DNA from: an uncultured Woeseiaceae bacterium
GTDB taxonomy: Bacteria > Pseudomonadota > Gammaproteobacteria > Steroidobacterales > Woeseiaceae
Direction: 5' to 3'
NCBI GenBank assembly: GCA_947259985.1
Contig: CAMYOJ010000028.1
Coordinates: forward strand, 1-34,187
Length of the DNA stretch: 34,187 nt
Each line of letters starts with the position of its first letter. The stretch's first letter is position 1. The notes under the pieces were generated by a model that ran no database searches, was not told the origin of the DNA, and saw nothing but the letters and a program-made list of their open reading frames with translations. Shown here piece after piece: positions 34,037 to 34,187 of the stretch. A program made the translations under genes and the position numbers.

Positions 34037-34187
34037 TCAACAACTGGCGGTGCTGGCATCCGGATGCGGGAACATATCGGCCTCGTCCTCGCCTTCACGC
34101 GGAGCAAGGCAAGCAAAGTCTCTCTCGACGAGAATATTGAGCTTGGCGCCATCGTCCAGCACTTGCTCGCCCGGTAACGAAACCTGC
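34037..34187 (-). CDS. 3' end of an unidentified gene, cut by the window edge
   Basis: An open frame enters from the right edge and gives 49 C-terminal residues before TGA at 34039-34037. It contains 'LDDGAKLNILVERDFACL' and then an acidic tail ending 'HPDASTASC'. The other minus-strand frame I read stops early, and the TGAGCATG junction with the DUF2461 gene supports a real upstream gene in the same operon. I do not recognise the family from this short piece. Confidence 0.6.
   Translation of the reverse strand, partial: QVSLPGEQVLDDGAKLNILVERDFACLAPREGEDEADMFPHPDASTASC

Overview
The window is GC-rich, densely coding DNA that looks like the chromosome of a Gram-negative gammaproteobacterium. 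It encodes an outer-membrane TonB-dependent receptor, a patatin/Omp85-type protein, lipoproteins with lipoboxes and an OmpA-family protein. The core metabolic genes are of proteobacterial type (proBA, ilvB/ilvN, glpD/glpK, acetoacetyl-CoA synthetase). A marine or environmental lineage is an inference, not shown. I see no tRNA, rRNA, insertion sequence, CRISPR array or phage gene, and no gene-free stretch above about 160 bases.

Left part (1-14.7 kb). A patatin-like phospholipase with a C-terminal surface barrel is broken by an internal deletion and frameshift that removes its catalytic Asp region. Next to it is a TonB-dependent receptor. A compact leftward operon ilvN-proB-proA-glpD follows. 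It faces away from ilvB, so the two acetolactate synthase subunits lie on opposite strands of one 154-bp intergenic region. Rightward after ilvB come a small Cys-rich protein, a GFA/CENP-V-type zinc protein and an orphan ParA-like ATPase. Leftward are a pterin carbinolamine dehydratase with a Thr/Ser dehydratase, and a glycine-zipper OmpA-family protein with a clear terminator.

Centre (14.8-28.7 kb). This is the most interesting region: eleven leftward genes, tightly packed apart from one 145-bp gap. In transcription order they are a Ser/Thr kinase with four C-terminal zinc ribbons, a PP2C phosphatase, a Gly-rich lipoprotein, a second lipoprotein, and a transmembrane Ser/Thr kinase with a large extracytoplasmic part. 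Then come a transmembrane FHA-like/PEGA/FGE-fold protein, a small acidic exported protein, a MotA/TolQ/ExbB-type channel, an Hsp70-like/FHA fusion, and two paralogous membrane-anchored VWA proteins. The VWA proteins have an N-terminal helix with an Asp placed like that of ExbD/TolR/MotB. I infer a phospho-regulated, proton-driven envelope machine in which the VWA pair replaces the usual ExbD/MotB partner. Parts resemble known modules (TerY-type VWA/PP2C/kinase triads, ExbBD/TolQR/MotAB stators), but I cannot name a described system with this whole gene set.

Right part (28.7-34.2 kb). Acetoacetyl-CoA synthetase, a hotdog thioesterase and glycerol kinase (glpK) form an operon that runs directly into the zinc-ribbon kinase and phosphatase, physically linking carbon metabolism to the signalling cluster. 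A membrane-anchored peroxiredoxin-like protein diverges from it. A DUF2461 protein and the 3' end of an unidentified gene close the window.
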